In this document: one piece after another, positions 33,782-45,807 of the stretch
Position numbering within the stretch: the stretch's first letter is position 1
Layout: each line of letters begins with the position of its first letter
From: Haematobia irritans
Lineage: Eukaryota; Arthropoda; Insecta; Diptera; Muscidae
Length of the DNA stretch: 64,000 nucleotides
Direction of reading: 5' to 3'
Assembly: GCF_050003625.1 (NCBI RefSeq)
Contig: NC_134397.1
Span: 269,384,070-269,448,069, forward strand
The notes under the pieces: generated by a model
The model's input: the letters and a program-made list of their open reading frames with translations, nothing else
Databases searched by the model: none
Told to the model about the DNA's origin: nothing
Position numbers and translations under genes: made by a program

Positions 33782-34714
33782 AAGGGTGATTCTTTTGAGG
33801 TTAGGATTTTCATGCATTAGTATTTGACAGATCACGTGGGATTTCAGACATGGTGTCAAAGAGAAAGATGCTCAGTATGCTTTGACATTTCATCATGAAT
33901 AGACTTACGATCTGCCACAACGTCGAATTTTCAGTGAATGGGCACTAGAAAAGTTGGCAGAAAATCCGCTTTTTTATCGACAAATTTTGTTCAGCGATGA
34001 GGCTCATTTCTGGTTGAATGGCTACGTAAATAAGCAAAATTGCCGCATTTGGAGTGAAGAGCAACCAGAAGCCGTTCAAGAACTGCCCATGCATCCCGAA
34101 AAATGCACTGTTTGGTGTGGTTTGTACGCTGGTGGAATCATTGGACCGTATTTTTTCAAAGATGCTGTTGGACGCAACGTTACGGTGAATGGCGATCGCT
34201 ATCGTTCGATGCTAACAAACTTTTTGTTGCCAAAAATGGAAGAACTGAACTTGGTTGACATGTGGTTTCAACAAGATGGCGCTACATGCCACACAGCTCG
34301 CGATTCTATGGCCATTTTGAGGGAAAACTTCGGAGAACAATTCATCTCAAGAAATGGACCGGTAAGTTGGCCACCAAGATCATGCGATTTGACGCCTTTA
34401 GACTATTTTTTGTGGGGCTACGTCAAGTCTAAAGTCTACAGAAATAAGCCAGCAACTATTCCAGCTTTGGAAGACAACATTTCCGAAGAAATTCGGGCTA
34501 TTCCGGCCGAAATGCTCGAAAAAGTTGCCCAAAATTGGACTTTCCGAATGGACCACCTAAGACGCAGCCGCGGTCAACATTTAAATGAAATTATCTTCAA
34601 AAAGTAAATGTCATGGACCAATCTAACGTTTCATATAAAGAACCGATGAGATTTTGCAAATTTTATGCGTTTTTTTTTTTAAAAAAGTTATCAAGCTCCT
34701 AACAAATCACCCTT
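33782..34714 (+). mobile_element. DD41D (rosa-like) Tc1/mariner element, internally deleted copy 2
   Basis: Same termini and same 5' deletion junction as copy 1, flanked by TA at 33780-33781 and 34715-34716. The flanks differ completely from those of copy 1, so the deleted form itself moved. 933 bp long; differs from copy 1 by a few substitutions, the 7-bp segment near 34460 and homopolymer length. Confidence 0.9.
33954..34607 (+). pseudogene. Transposase remnant, DD41D Tc1/mariner, N-terminus deleted
   Basis: A 217-codon open frame from a TTG, continuous to the natural C-terminus (HLRRSRGQHLNEIIFKK). It contains the three catalytic Asp in FSDEAHF, QQDGATCH and PLDYFLWG, with 41 residues between the last two. 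Full-length relatives are about 350 residues; the missing part is the N-terminal DNA-binding region and the start of the catalytic domain. In-frame sequence upstream (PQRRIFSEWALEKLAENPL) is still readable until a TAG, showing the deletion fell just before it. Catalytic fold residues are intact but end recognition is lost, so it could at most be a dominant partner protein. That last point is speculation. Confidence 0.85.
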
Positions 34715-34794
34715 TATATACCACATTGTCAATAAGTGGTATATATTAAACTAAAAAAGGCCGATTAAATACGTATATAATTAAGTTTAAAGTT

Positions 34795-35005
34795 TCCATA
34801 GAAATAAAATTTTGGCAAAATAAAATTTTGACAACATTTTCTATAGAAGTAAAATTTTTACAAAATTTTCTATAGAAATAAAATTTGAAAAAAAATTTCT
34901 ATAGAAATAAAATTTTCTATAGAAATAAAATTTTGACAAAATTTTCTATAGAAATAACATTTTGACAATGTTTTCTATAAAAATAAAATTTTGGTAGATT
35001 ATTTT
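34795..35005 (+). repeat. 29-bp tandem array (short)
   Basis: Roughly seven irregular units, ending in 'ttggtagattatttttggct' before the first module. Confidence 0.9.
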
Positions 35006-35491
35006 TGGCTCGATTATGAACCGATATGGACCAATTTTTGTGTGATTGGGGATCGGCTATATATAACTATAGACCGATATGGACCAATTTTGGCATGGTT
35101 ATTAGCGGACTTATACTATCACCACGTTGCAAATTTCAACCGGCTCCGGAGATCAAATCTGGGGAACGGTTTATATGGGGGCTATATATAATTATGGACC
35201 GATATGGATCAATTCTTGCGTGTTTGTTAGAGATCACATTGTAACACCATGTGCCAAATTTCTACCGGATCGGATGAATTTTGCTATTCCAAGAGGCTCC
35301 GGAGGACAAATCTGGCGATCGATTTATATGGGGGCTGTATATAATTATGGACCGATATGGACCAATTCTTGCATGGTTGTTAGAGACCATATACTAACAC
35401 CTAGTACCAAATTTCAAGCGGATCGGATGAATTTTGCTCCTCTAAGAGGCTCCGGACGTCAAATCTGGGGATCGGCTTATATGGGGGCTAT

Positions 35492-35571
35492 ATCGACCCT
35501 TATTTGCTCAATGTCCATAACATATATCCACATCGACCCTTATTTGCTCAATGTCCATAACATAATTTAGC
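35492..35571. repeat. 40-bp tandem duplication at the broken end of a family B copy
   Basis: 'atcgacccttatttgctcaa' plus 'tgtccataacata' occurs at 35492 and again at 35532. It begins exactly where family B sequence stops, so it may mark how the right end was lost. Confidence 0.85.
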
Positions 35572-36321
35572 AAAGTACCTTATGACATTAGATATGCAAT
35601 TACTGATCAGAATCATTTCGGTCTATCATTAAAATAACTGCACAAAAAAATTTGTTATAATATTTCTACATGTTTTTTTTTTTCAGTTATAATATTTACT
35701 CGGTATTCGTTTTACAGTTGGATTGTTAAATTAGTTGGAAATTTAATTGATAATTCTAGATGGTATGCGAATGTATGTAAATCGTAAAATTGTTCAATAC
35801 CAACGAGAAATTCATACAAGGATAATGAAATGGTCATTTACAAATGTAAGCTTTCAACTATGCTGTTAAAGGATACGTTTGTGTTGTTGTTGTTGCTGTT
35901 TGCTATTGCCAAATGAATGAATTCAATTCAATGCGTCTAACCACTGATCCGTGATGCATTAGCAGAGTTTGTAATTTTTGCAATATTCATTCGGTGGAAG
36001 TAAATTAAAACATATTGTGGATGCTTCATTTGCAACAACGGCCTACAGAATTCTGATGAAGAGAACTATATTTTTTTCTTTGTACTACGTTAGCATTAGC
36101 ATAATTTAAAAGGTTTATAAGGCTATACGTTTGATCAGGCTGAATCGTAACTGACTTCTACTAAGGATATAATTCAATTTTTTTTTAAATAAATAAATAA
36201 TTATATTTCTATGAATACCAGTTTGGATTGTCAATCAACCTATGCAGTCGCCTTTTACTGTGAAAATAGTGGAAACTCAATCGAATTTATGAGAAATGTT
36301 ACGAACATTAAAATAATAATA
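35572..36321. other. Gene-free stretch
   Basis: AT-rich DNA with a short GTT repeat near 35883-35900. Nothing recognised. Confidence 0.5.
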
Positions 36322-36530
36322 CAGGGTGAATGTTATGTATTGCAACAAACTTAGGGTTACTATCATTGCAAAACCGCTCTTCGGACAGATGGCAATTTAT
36401 TCTCATTTTATTGTTTACAAGTTTGCAAAAGCATTTTGATCTATTGTATTCAGAAATAAAGTTTTTCGTGATGGAATCTACGAGTGATAGTACGATTGGT
36501 TTAGAAGTGATCTATTGATCATTACAGTGT
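36322..36530 (+). mobile_element. Terminus and leader of a Tc1/mariner-like element (copy C of the CAGGGTGGCTGATA family)
   Basis: TA at 36320-36321, then CAGGGTGAATGTTATGTATT. The leader 'tgatctattgtattcagaaa' and the codons around 'gtgatggaatctac' match the minus-strand copy at 160-512. A stop follows shortly after the ATG, so only a dead 5' end is visible. Confidence 0.5.
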
Positions 36531-37297
36531 TGTACAAAATTTGAAAAATCCACATTCAAGTGGATTAGATTAATTGTACTCAATAAGAAAATTTAAAAGG
36601 ATAGAATCACATGGCAATATGTTAAGGTTATTCAGCAGAAGAACGGATATATAGCTGAACGATCTACAGAATTTGGGAGTCCAATATTTCAATGTCTTGC
36701 ATAAAGAATATTAACATATAATACATATTAACATCTATTTTTTTTTTTGTATATAGGAATAAACGTAATTGGTTATTATATTTTTTAACTCTCTGTTGCA
36801 TATTCAATATGAAATACGAGGATATATAAGGCTTTAGTTCACTACTCCTAAACTAAGAAGTTCCCCAAAATGTCCCCCATAATTTGCAGTCATTATTGAC
36901 CACGAGTGACAACAACACAACACAGCACTATGGCAAAACACAACGGACATACAATATACCCTGGCCTTTACAGCATTTGGCCAGATGCAACTTTCAACCT
37001 CACTCGACTGTGTCCCATAAAACTTTTAAAAGTTTCCTACATGACCTCATTTTGAGGGATTGTTCATCAACGAAACACTGAGAATGTTTTGAATGCCAAA
37101 TAGGAGTGAGGGATTTTATTTTTTATTTTCTGTTGAGACAACAGAATATCATGGTCAGCAGTGTTGCCACAGGGAAAGGGAAAAATAATAAATGACATGT
37201 CACACAGTACAAAGTACGAATAGATGAGAAAGCTCTACGCAATTTTCCGAAGTAAACATAGAGATGAAGTGGTTAACATTCGTCTAAGCATAAATAA
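36531..37297. other. Gene-free stretch
   Basis: No exon or known repeat recognised. The open frame at 36884-37081 has no supporting signals. Confidence 0.45.
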
Positions 37298-37350
37298 TGG
37301 AAGCCACTGTGGTACTATGGTTACCATGTCCGCCTTGCAAATAGAGGGGC
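37298..37350 (+). mobile_element. tRNA-derived SINE, head fragment
   Basis: 'ggaagccactgtggtactat' followed by 'ggttaccatgtccgccttgc' matches the SINE head up to the anticodon-like region; the B box and body are absent. Confidence 0.65.
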
Positions 37351-37407
37351 ATGCACTCAAAACAAAAAAAAAGTTTATTTGGATCCAAAGATTTTGACAT
37401 TCCCATA

Positions 37408-37818
37408 AAGGTGGGTATTAAGTTCGAGTTTAGCCGCTAAAATCGTCATTTTTTCACGATTACTTTTCTTTAATAATCCATTTTAAGGAATACAAACTTT
37501 GTGAAAATTTGCTTTGGGATATTCCCCATCAAGTTATAATGAAATCTGCAACAAATATGTATAATTGTATGGCTTTTTTTTACAGATTTAGTTTTCACTT
37601 TAGTGAAATTTAGCGGCTAAACTCGAACTTAATACTCACCTTTTCTTTAATAATCCATTTTAAGGAATACAAACTTTGTGAAAATCTGCTTTGGTCTTTT
37701 CCCCATCAAGTTATAATAAAATTTGCAACAAATACGTATAATTGCATGCATTTTTCTTACTGATTTAGTTTTCACTTTAGCGATTTTAGCTGATAAACTC
37801 GAACTTAATACCCACCTT
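37408..37818. mobile_element. Small inverted-repeat element with a partial tandem second copy
   Basis: 37408-37642 starts 'aaggtgggtattaagttcga' and ends in its complement 'cgaacttaatactcacctt'. The interior and right end (from 'ctttaataatccattttaag') are then repeated at 37643-37818, ending 'aacttaatacccacctt'. The second unit lacks its own left end, so the whole is still bounded by inverted repeats. Non-coding, MITE-like. Confidence 0.7.
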
Positions 37819-37820
37819 AA

Positions 37821-38296
37821 CACAGAAAAAAATTTCACGAAAATTTTTCGAATTAAAATTTTAATTGAGTTTTACAAAATATTCTATAAAAAAATTCAAT
37901 TAAAATTTTTTAATTGAAACAAAAATTAATAGTACACACAGAGAAAATTTCATTGACAGTAAGCCAACGAAAAATTTTCATTGATATAATGAAATATTTT
38001 CATTAATACAATGAAAATATTCGTTAATAGTACGAAACGTTACGTTGATTGGCAGAAAATTCGTTATATTAACGAAAAAATTCATTGTATTAACGAATTT
38101 GTTTCATTGGCTGACTTTTAACGACACATTTCGTTAATATAAGGAAACTATTTCTATTAGTGTATCAAGTAGTTTTTTAATTGGATCAATTTAAATTTTT
38201 AAATGATACTATCATTTCTGTGATTGAAGACATATCAATTAAAAAATTGATGGGATCAATTAATTTCGTGATTGAATCAGAAAAAAATGTTTGTGT
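37821..38296. mobile_element. TA-family 1 element containing another insertion
   Basis: Ends 'cacagaaaaaaatttcacga' and, complemented, 'cacacaaacatttttttctg'. The AATTAATTGATCC blocks are interrupted at 37935-38162 by TA-family 3. Confidence 0.7.
37935..38162. mobile_element. TA-family 3 element (ttcgttaatat-rich), 228 bp
   Basis: Starts 'cacacagagaaaatttcatt' and ends 'gaaactatttctattagtg', with TA on both sides (37933-37934, 38163-38164). Removing it and one TA restores 'aattaatagtatcaa', which is what uninterrupted TA-family 1 copies read at this position. The interior repeats 'aaaattcgttaatat'-type words in both orientations. Confidence 0.8.
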
Positions 38297-38505
38297 GAAG
38301 CATTATGGTATTAATTCTGAGCCAAATATGAGGCTTATTTTAAATAAAGGCAGTTTTTTAGTGACACATCTGGTCTTAAATCTAGGATTAATAAAATTAA
38401 AATTAGGATTCAGATCTCATTTATCGAATTTTCATTTTCTTTTCGCGATATATTAATAAGGTTATTCACGGACAAACAAATGCCAGTTTAAAAATCCAAA
38501 GTATA

Positions 38506-39272
<767 letters not shown>

Positions 39273-39547
39273 TACTTTGAGGTAAAACAAATGTTTTTTT
39301 TTTTTTAATTCAAAAAAAAAAAAAAACCTTTAAGCCAAAGACACTAAATCCTCAAATTAATTCTTAGCTTATGGTTGAAGCGTTTTCATCTTAAATCTAA
39401 AGATTTAATATTTCTGTTAATTTACGATTTCTTTAAATCAAAAATGTGCTTTGTAACTTTAAAAAATTTGCCTTAGATCAAAGGCATGCGACTTTAGCGG
39501 AGGGACGGAGGTCTAAGTGAGCCTAATATTTGAGGCTGTTAGATATA

Positions 39548-40748
39548 ACAGGTTGGCTGATAAGTCCTCGGTCTGACACATAGAATGCATATTATTTGTA
39601 TATAGTACTAATCTTCAAATGATTAGTGCCAAAATTTGACGTCTGTAAGTCAATTAGTTTGTGAGATAGAACGTTTTTTGTGAAGCAACTTTTGTTATTG
39701 TAAAAAAAATGGAAAAAAAGGAATTTCGTGTATTGATAAAATACTATTTTCTGAAGGGAAAAATGCGATGGAAGCAAAAACTTGGCATGATAATGAGTTT
39801 CGGGACTCTGCCCCAGGGAAATTAACAATAATTGATTGGTATGCAAAATTCAAGCGTGGTGAAATGAGCACGGAGGACGGTGAACTCAGTGGACGCCCGA
39901 AAGAGGTGGTTACCGACGAAAACATTAAAAAAAAAACAAAATGATTTTGAATGACCGTAAAATGAAGTTGATCGAGATAGCAGAGGCCTTAAAAATATCA
40001 AAGGAACGTGTTGGTCATATCATGCATCAATATTTGGATATGCGGAAGCTCTGTGCAAAATGGGTGCAGCGCGAGCTCACATTTGACCAAAAACAACAAC
40101 GTGTTGATGATTCCGAGCGGTGTTTGCAGCTGTTAACTCTTAATACACCCGAGTTTTTCCGTCGATATGTGACAATGGATGAAACATGGCTCCATCACTA
40201 CACTCTTGAGTCCAATCGACAGTCGGCTGAGTGGACAGCGACCGGGGAACCGTCTCCAAAGCGTGGAAAGACTCAAAAGTCCGCTGGCAAAGTAATGGCC
40301 TCTGTTTTTTTGGGATGCGCATAGAATAATTTTAATCGATTATCTTGAGACTATATGACTATTATATGGCATTATTGGAGCGTTTGAAGGTCGAAATCGC
40401 GGCAAAACGGCCCCATATGAAGAAAAAAGTGTTGTTCCACCAAGACAACGCACCGTGCCACAAGTCATTGAGAACGATGGCAAAAATTCATGAATTGGGC
40501 TTCGAATTGCTTCCCCACCCACCGTATTCTCCAGATCTGGCCCCCAGCGACTTTTTCTTGTTCTCAGACCTCAAAAGGATGCTCGCAGGGAAAAAATTTG
40601 GCTGCAATCAAGAGGTGATCGCCGTAACTGAGGCCTATTTTGAGGTAAAACCGAAGGAGTACTACCAAAATGGTATCATAAAATTGGAAGGTCGTTATAA
40701 TCGTTGTATCGCTCATGAAGGGAACTATGTTGAATAATAAAAACCTGT
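39548..40748 (+). mobile_element. Himar1-type mariner (irritans subfamily), broken copy 1
   Basis: Left terminus ACAGGTTGGCTGATAAGTCC after TA (39546-39547). The right inverted repeat has been deleted except for its last bases CCTGT, which still abut a TA (40749-40750). Length 1201 bp, slightly less than a full Himar1-type element. With only one complete end this copy should be immobile. Confidence 0.9.
39709..40737 (+). pseudogene. Mariner transposase, Himar1-type, multiply frameshifted
   Basis: DD34D cut-and-paste transposase relic. Translation in shifting frames gives MEKKEFRVLIKYYFLKGK at the start, the HTH region (ILNDRKMKLIEIAEALKISK), the linker-proximal WVQRELTFDQ (the family usually has WVPREL), and the catalytic Asp in TMDETWLHHYT, FHQDNAPCHKS and LAPSDFFLF, with 34 residues between the last two. 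The frame breaks at about 39765 (one A short), 39930 (one base short) and 40305 (one T too many, then a TAG), and about 25 bp are missing near 40345. The C-terminus ends naturally in EGNYVE. Not functional. Confidence 0.9.
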
Positions 40749-40809
40749 TAATCTAACCTACACTAATACAATATTGTCATGAGGCCAAAGATTTTATGTC
40801 CTTAAAATA

Positions 40810-43689
40810 CACTGAAAAAACAGTGAACCCTTTTCCATTGCAAAATGAACTAAACTGTAGTAATATTGACCATGATTTAGCCCTTAAGATTTTTTTCAAG
40901 TTGTCTAGTTTATAATTCTCTTATATTTTAGTTCATCTATAACATTGTATTTTAGTTCATTTTTACAACACCATAAGATTTATATAATCCTACCAAGTTA
41001 AAAAGTCAATATTATTTTGGTTTACTTGCTTATTTTGTGGGAAACCCGATAATAAAAATTGGTTAATAGTCTCTTTAAAATGTCGACGACTAAACTATTT
41101 TTAAATCAATCATTCCACAGTACAGAGAAATTAAATAATTAAAGGAACAACAAACCGTTTTGCTATTATGAAAATTTTCATACATTAAAATTAAACTTTC
41201 TTTAAGCAAAAGTACTTTATTATAAAAACTTATGATGAAAGCTCTTAATACAATGTTTTTTGTGAATAAAAATTATGACCACGTGGAACAGATAGTACTT
41301 CATTTGAACTCGCTGTTTGGACATTTTGACTTATCCTCGTTTTATTCATCGTAGGTAATTTTTTCACATATCTTGCTGGAAAAAATGGAAACAATAATGA
41401 AAATTGTTAAAAATTAACACCATGTAATGAAATATAATTTTTAATTCTTCATTTTAGCTTGTAACTTACCATATTTGGGGGCATTTTTTTCAAATGGTGT
41501 AAGGTATTCAACATTTCTTTGGAAAACGTATCTCATAAAATTTGTACCTGTAACAATTAGAGAAATAATGAAGTATTCTAAATAACTCATAAAACTGTGT
41601 TGTTATCGATATGAAGAATATAATAATAAAATAAATATTCTAGTTGAAGGAAAGCCAAAGTTTTAATATAAAACTTACCAATTCTCTATTAAATTGTACG
41701 CTGAGGGGAAATATAAAAAGTTGTCCAAATTTATTTGGGTTATTCTGAAATTAAATATTTATTTTTTACATTAAATAAAATTAAATAAGTTTTCAAAAAA
41801 TCTAATGAAAAAAATAATAATAAGCATAAAAAACCAAATATTCTTGATAACCCTAGATAGTCATCATTCGTCAAAATGACGACACGTGATTTCATTTTCG
41901 ATTTAAAATGCATTTTAGATTATTGGGAAACGGTATATTTAAGTTATACTAATTCGACCGTTTTATGAATTTTTGTTTCATACTACTTAAAACTAAATTG
42001 AATAAGAAAATAAATTCAAGTTTGGTTCACTTTTTCGCTAACGATGAAAATTATAGCGTCTTGAAATCAGCCGTAGTCAAAATGAAGAAGGATGACGTTA
42101 ATGTACAAAAAATAAGGATGACTGTCCAGGGTTAAAAGAAAGTTAAAGAATCCTTACCAATTCACTATTAAATTACAGGCAAAGGAGTACTAAAAATTTG
42201 TCCAAATTTTTAAGGGGTTATTCTGAAATTAAATATTTTTTTTACATTAAAAATATTACATTGGTTTCCAAAAAATTTATTAAAGAAATACTAAAATAAG
42301 GTATTAAAAACCTGTAATTTTGATGATAAAAAGGTCATAAAAACGTAAATATTCTAGTCGAAAAAAGGCAATTTTTAAAAGAAAACTTACCAATTCTCTA
42401 TTTTTTAAATTTGTTCGAATCCATCTGGAGTTGCTCTGAAATTAAATATTGTTTTTACAACAAAGAAAACCATTAAACTGATTTCCAAAAAAATTAATTA
42501 ACAAATAATAATATACATAAAAAATATTCTTTTTAAAAGAAAGTCATATTAAAAAAATACTTACCAATTTATGAATAAACTATACGCTGAGATATAACAA
42601 AAAATTTCCAAATTCATCTGGAATTGAATATTATTTTTTTACATAGAATAATAAAAATTTCAATACACTTTCAACATATTTTCCTAAATATTCTTAATAA
42701 CTTTTTTCTAAACTACTGATAAAATATTAATAACTTTCATTTAAAAGGTTTAATTAACAAACACCAATATATGTCTCAAAAATCCAAAATATTCCACGTC
42801 TTTATATTCCCTTGTTGCATACCAGCTAAAAAGATGCAACAGCCCACGCCAACGCCAACTATACAACTGAAGCATGCCAGACAAAACCAAGCAAAGCCAA
42901 AACATTCCTACAACAACAAAAACACATGTGCCTTTATTGAAAACAACACCTCATCCAGCCAAATAAACCATCCGCGAATAACAAACACACACACAAACCA
43001 CTAAATGGACACAAATAAAAACAACCCGACACTCATGTATACACAACAAAACTCAAGTAACATCATCTTTACATTAATCACATTCCACTATGCCGATAAA
43101 AATCTCTGTACTATGCATTAGTTCATAGCATCTGCTGACAATTTACTCTAAGAATAATATTCGTAAAGGCACACCAGTTTATGAACGATGAAACGTTTAA
43201 CTTAAAATTTGCAAAATTTTCATGAAATGTTATCTACCATTTTTGACGAAAATGTCTATAAATTTAATTACATGTGAACTAAAAATATTTCATTGGGTAA
43301 TTTTTTACCAACAATTATTAACTATAGGAATTGTCAGTAAGAAATTCCTATCCACTTTCAAGTTCATTTTTCGTAAAAAAATATTTTCTCATACAAAAAA
43401 ATCTTATAGTAAATTGCACTTATTATTTAGAAAATACTTTACATTTCACAAGTAGTTTTATAGCATGACAAACGAATTTTTAAATACCAGTTAAGAAATT
43501 TTTTAAGGAAATTTCCATCGTATTTTGTAGGCCATGAACTAAACGATTGCTACTTAGAATTTGTAAAATTTCCTTTCGAGTAGTTAATTTTCGTTGAAGA
43601 TACGAAAAATGAACTAAAATTCTGGAAAATTCTTGTAATAAATTATTGTAAAAATCTTCTTAAATTTACGATACACTTTTTTTTCTGTG
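40810..43689. mobile_element. TA-flanked element, TA-family 2, 2.9 kb non-coding
   Basis: Ends 'cactgaaaaaacagtgaacc' and, complemented, 'cacagaaaaaaaagtgtatc', next to TA at 40808-40809 and 43690-43691. Very AT-rich, with no transposase. The interior has five diverged repeats beginning 'cttaccaatt' or 'cttaccat' at 41465, 41674, 42153, 42386 and 42561. A CAACAA-rich patch (42780-43060) gives the open frame there and is low complexity. Confidence 0.6.
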
Positions 43690-43691
43690 TA

Positions 43692-44709
43692 CGAATGCGA
43701 ATTTTGCTTAGCATAATTTTTTTTCCTTGCCGAAGTAAATAAAATTTAGTTGTTTGCCATTTGTTGCGATCTGGCAACTCCTGTACAATGTTTACTTTAT
43801 CTCAACCCTGTTTACATTCTCAACATACAGTAGTCCATCTGTGTTAGTTTGATATACAGTAGAGATGGTGTTGCTCGATGCAGTCGTTGGTTATTGCAGA
43901 AGTTTGTTTAGTTTTAGGCTGATAGGGTCTCACTTGTTATTTGTATACCCTACTGCTATACATCTTTCTTAATTTTATGTGACTTGGTTACTGCAAGAAT
44001 GTCCATGATTTGCTGCAGTCTTTGTTACCCATAGGGAGAGGGCAGCCAGAACCTTCATATTTTGTTTTCATATTTACGTATGAGTTTGTTAGAGTTTGAG
44101 TCTCTCATGCTATTCTCAGGGATGCTCTCTCGCTCGCCTTTCTAATGCTCTAGGCACTGTTGCATATTTGCCATTTCTGTTGTTTGTTAGTTGTTGGCAG
44201 TATTTTTGATGCTGCTGGTGCTACTACTGTTGTTGCTGATTATGCAGTTAAGAACGAGTTTTTGTTTTTTGGTTGTTTTACTGCAGTTTCTTGTTTGTTC
44301 ATTTGTTAGGTGGGGCAAAACAAAACATAGGCATTTTGTTCACTTTTAACGAGTAGAAGTTACTGCAGAGACAACATTGCAATGGCATATTTGTATAATA
44401 TTTAGTTTAATATTCTTTCAAAAGAGTATAAAGAATTTAGTTAGGAGCCTAGCGCGTAGAAAAAAAATAGGCATTCTATCTGATGTCATAATGCACAATA
44501 TTAATACTGATTTACTGAAGTGGACCATGGAATGGAGAGAGTTGCAATATCTTCTTTTATTCGATTCTGAAGGAAACTGTTTATATACAATTTATTTATG
44601 AAAGTGAAAGCCTTGCACTACCGTTTATGCCAAAGAAATAAGCCATTGGGATACCACATTAAAAATAAATAGCTATTTATTTTTTTTAATATTTTTTTAA
44701 TTTTTAATA
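43692..44709. other. Gene-free stretch
   Basis: Contains GTT/GCTG-rich simple sequence (44170-44300), typical of fly introns. No exon recognised. Confidence 0.5.
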
Positions 44710-44791
44710 TACGAGGGCGGTTCGTAAACGTCTTAGCCTAGCAATGAAAGATAATAGTTAGTTTTTCAAAATTTTTGTTTATTTTTCAATA

Positions 44792-45807
44792 ACAGGTTGG
44801 CTGATAATGAGTTTCCGGACTCTGCCCAAGGGAAATCAATAATAATTGATTGGTATACAAAATTCAAGAGTGGTGAAATGAGCACGGAGGACGGTGACCC
44901 CGAAAGAGGTGGTTACCGACGAAAACATCACAAAAAATCCACAATATGATTTTGAATGACCGTAAAATGAAGTTGATCGAGATAGCAGAGGCCTTAAAGA
45001 TATCAAAGGAACGTGTTGGTCATATCATGCATCAATATTTGGATATGGGGAAGCTCTGTGCAAAATGGCTGCCGCGCGAGCTCACATTTGACCAAAAACA
45101 ACAACGTGTTGATGATTCTGAGCGGTGTTTGCAGCTGTTAACTCGTAATACACCCGAGTTTTTCCGTCGATATGTGACAATGGATGAAACATGGCTCCAT
45201 CACTACACTCTTGAGTCCAATCGACAGTCGGCTGAGTCGACAGCGACCGGTGAACCGTCTCCAAAGCGTGGAAAGACTCAAAAGTCCGCTGGCAAAGTAA
45301 TGGCCTCTGTTTTTTTGGGATGCGCATGGAATAATTTTCGATTATCTTGAGAAAGGAAAAACCATCAACAGTGACTATTATATGGCGTTATTGGAGCTTT
45401 TGAAGGTCGAAATCGCGGCCAAACGGCCCCATATGAAGAAGAAAAAAAGTGTTGTTCCACCAAGACAACGCACCGTGCCACAAGTCATTGAGAACGATGG
45501 CAAAAATTCATGAATTAGGCTTCGAATTGCTTCCCCACCCACCGTATTCTCCAGATCTTGCCCCCAGCGATTTTTTTCTTGTTCTCAGACCACAAAAGGA
45601 TGCTGGCTGCAATGAAGATGTGATCGCCGAAACTGAGGCGTATTTTGAGGCAAAAACGAAGGAGCACTACCAAAATGGTATCAAAAAATTGGAAGGTCGT
45701 TATAATCGTTGTATGGCTCCTGAAGGGAACTATGTTGAATAATAAAAACGAATTTTGACAAAAATGTGTTTTTCTTTGTTATAGCGGAGACTTATCAGCC
45801 AACCTGT
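44792..45807 (+). mobile_element. Himar1-type mariner, broken copy 2, nested in another mariner
   Basis: Left end ACAGGTTGGCTGATAA then an immediate jump to mid-coding sequence 'tgagtttccggactctgccc', so the leader and first codons are deleted. The right end GACTTATCAGCCAACCTGT is complete. TA at 44790-44791 and 45808-45809. 1016 bp. Confidence 0.9.
44806..45742 (+). pseudogene. Mariner transposase, Himar1-type, N-terminus deleted and frameshifted
   Basis: Relic of the same DD34D enzyme as at 39709, lacking about the first 30 codons. A 13-bp-scale deletion near 44898 shifts the frame; the HTH region reopens at 44946 (ILNDRKMKLIEIAEALKISK). TMDETWLHHYTLESNRQSAE, FHQDNAPCHKS and LAPSDFF are readable, but the frame breaks again after KVMASVF (about 45315), near 45440 and around 45595. 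Both copies share TLES, QQRVDD and HIMHQYLDM, which suggests a common local source lineage. Not functional. Confidence 0.9.

Larger units (their letters stand above)
33668..35500 (+). mobile_element. 153-bp-module element, family B, plus-strand copy, right end lost
   Basis: Left terminus 'gtatatacggccgtaagttc' with a shortened leader (the CCACCATGG motif is reduced), DD41D insertion at 33782-34714, short 29-bp array (34795-35005), and modules up to 'tatatgggggctata' at about 35479. The right microsatellite and hairpin are missing; the copy ends in a 40-bp tandem duplication. Confidence 0.85.
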
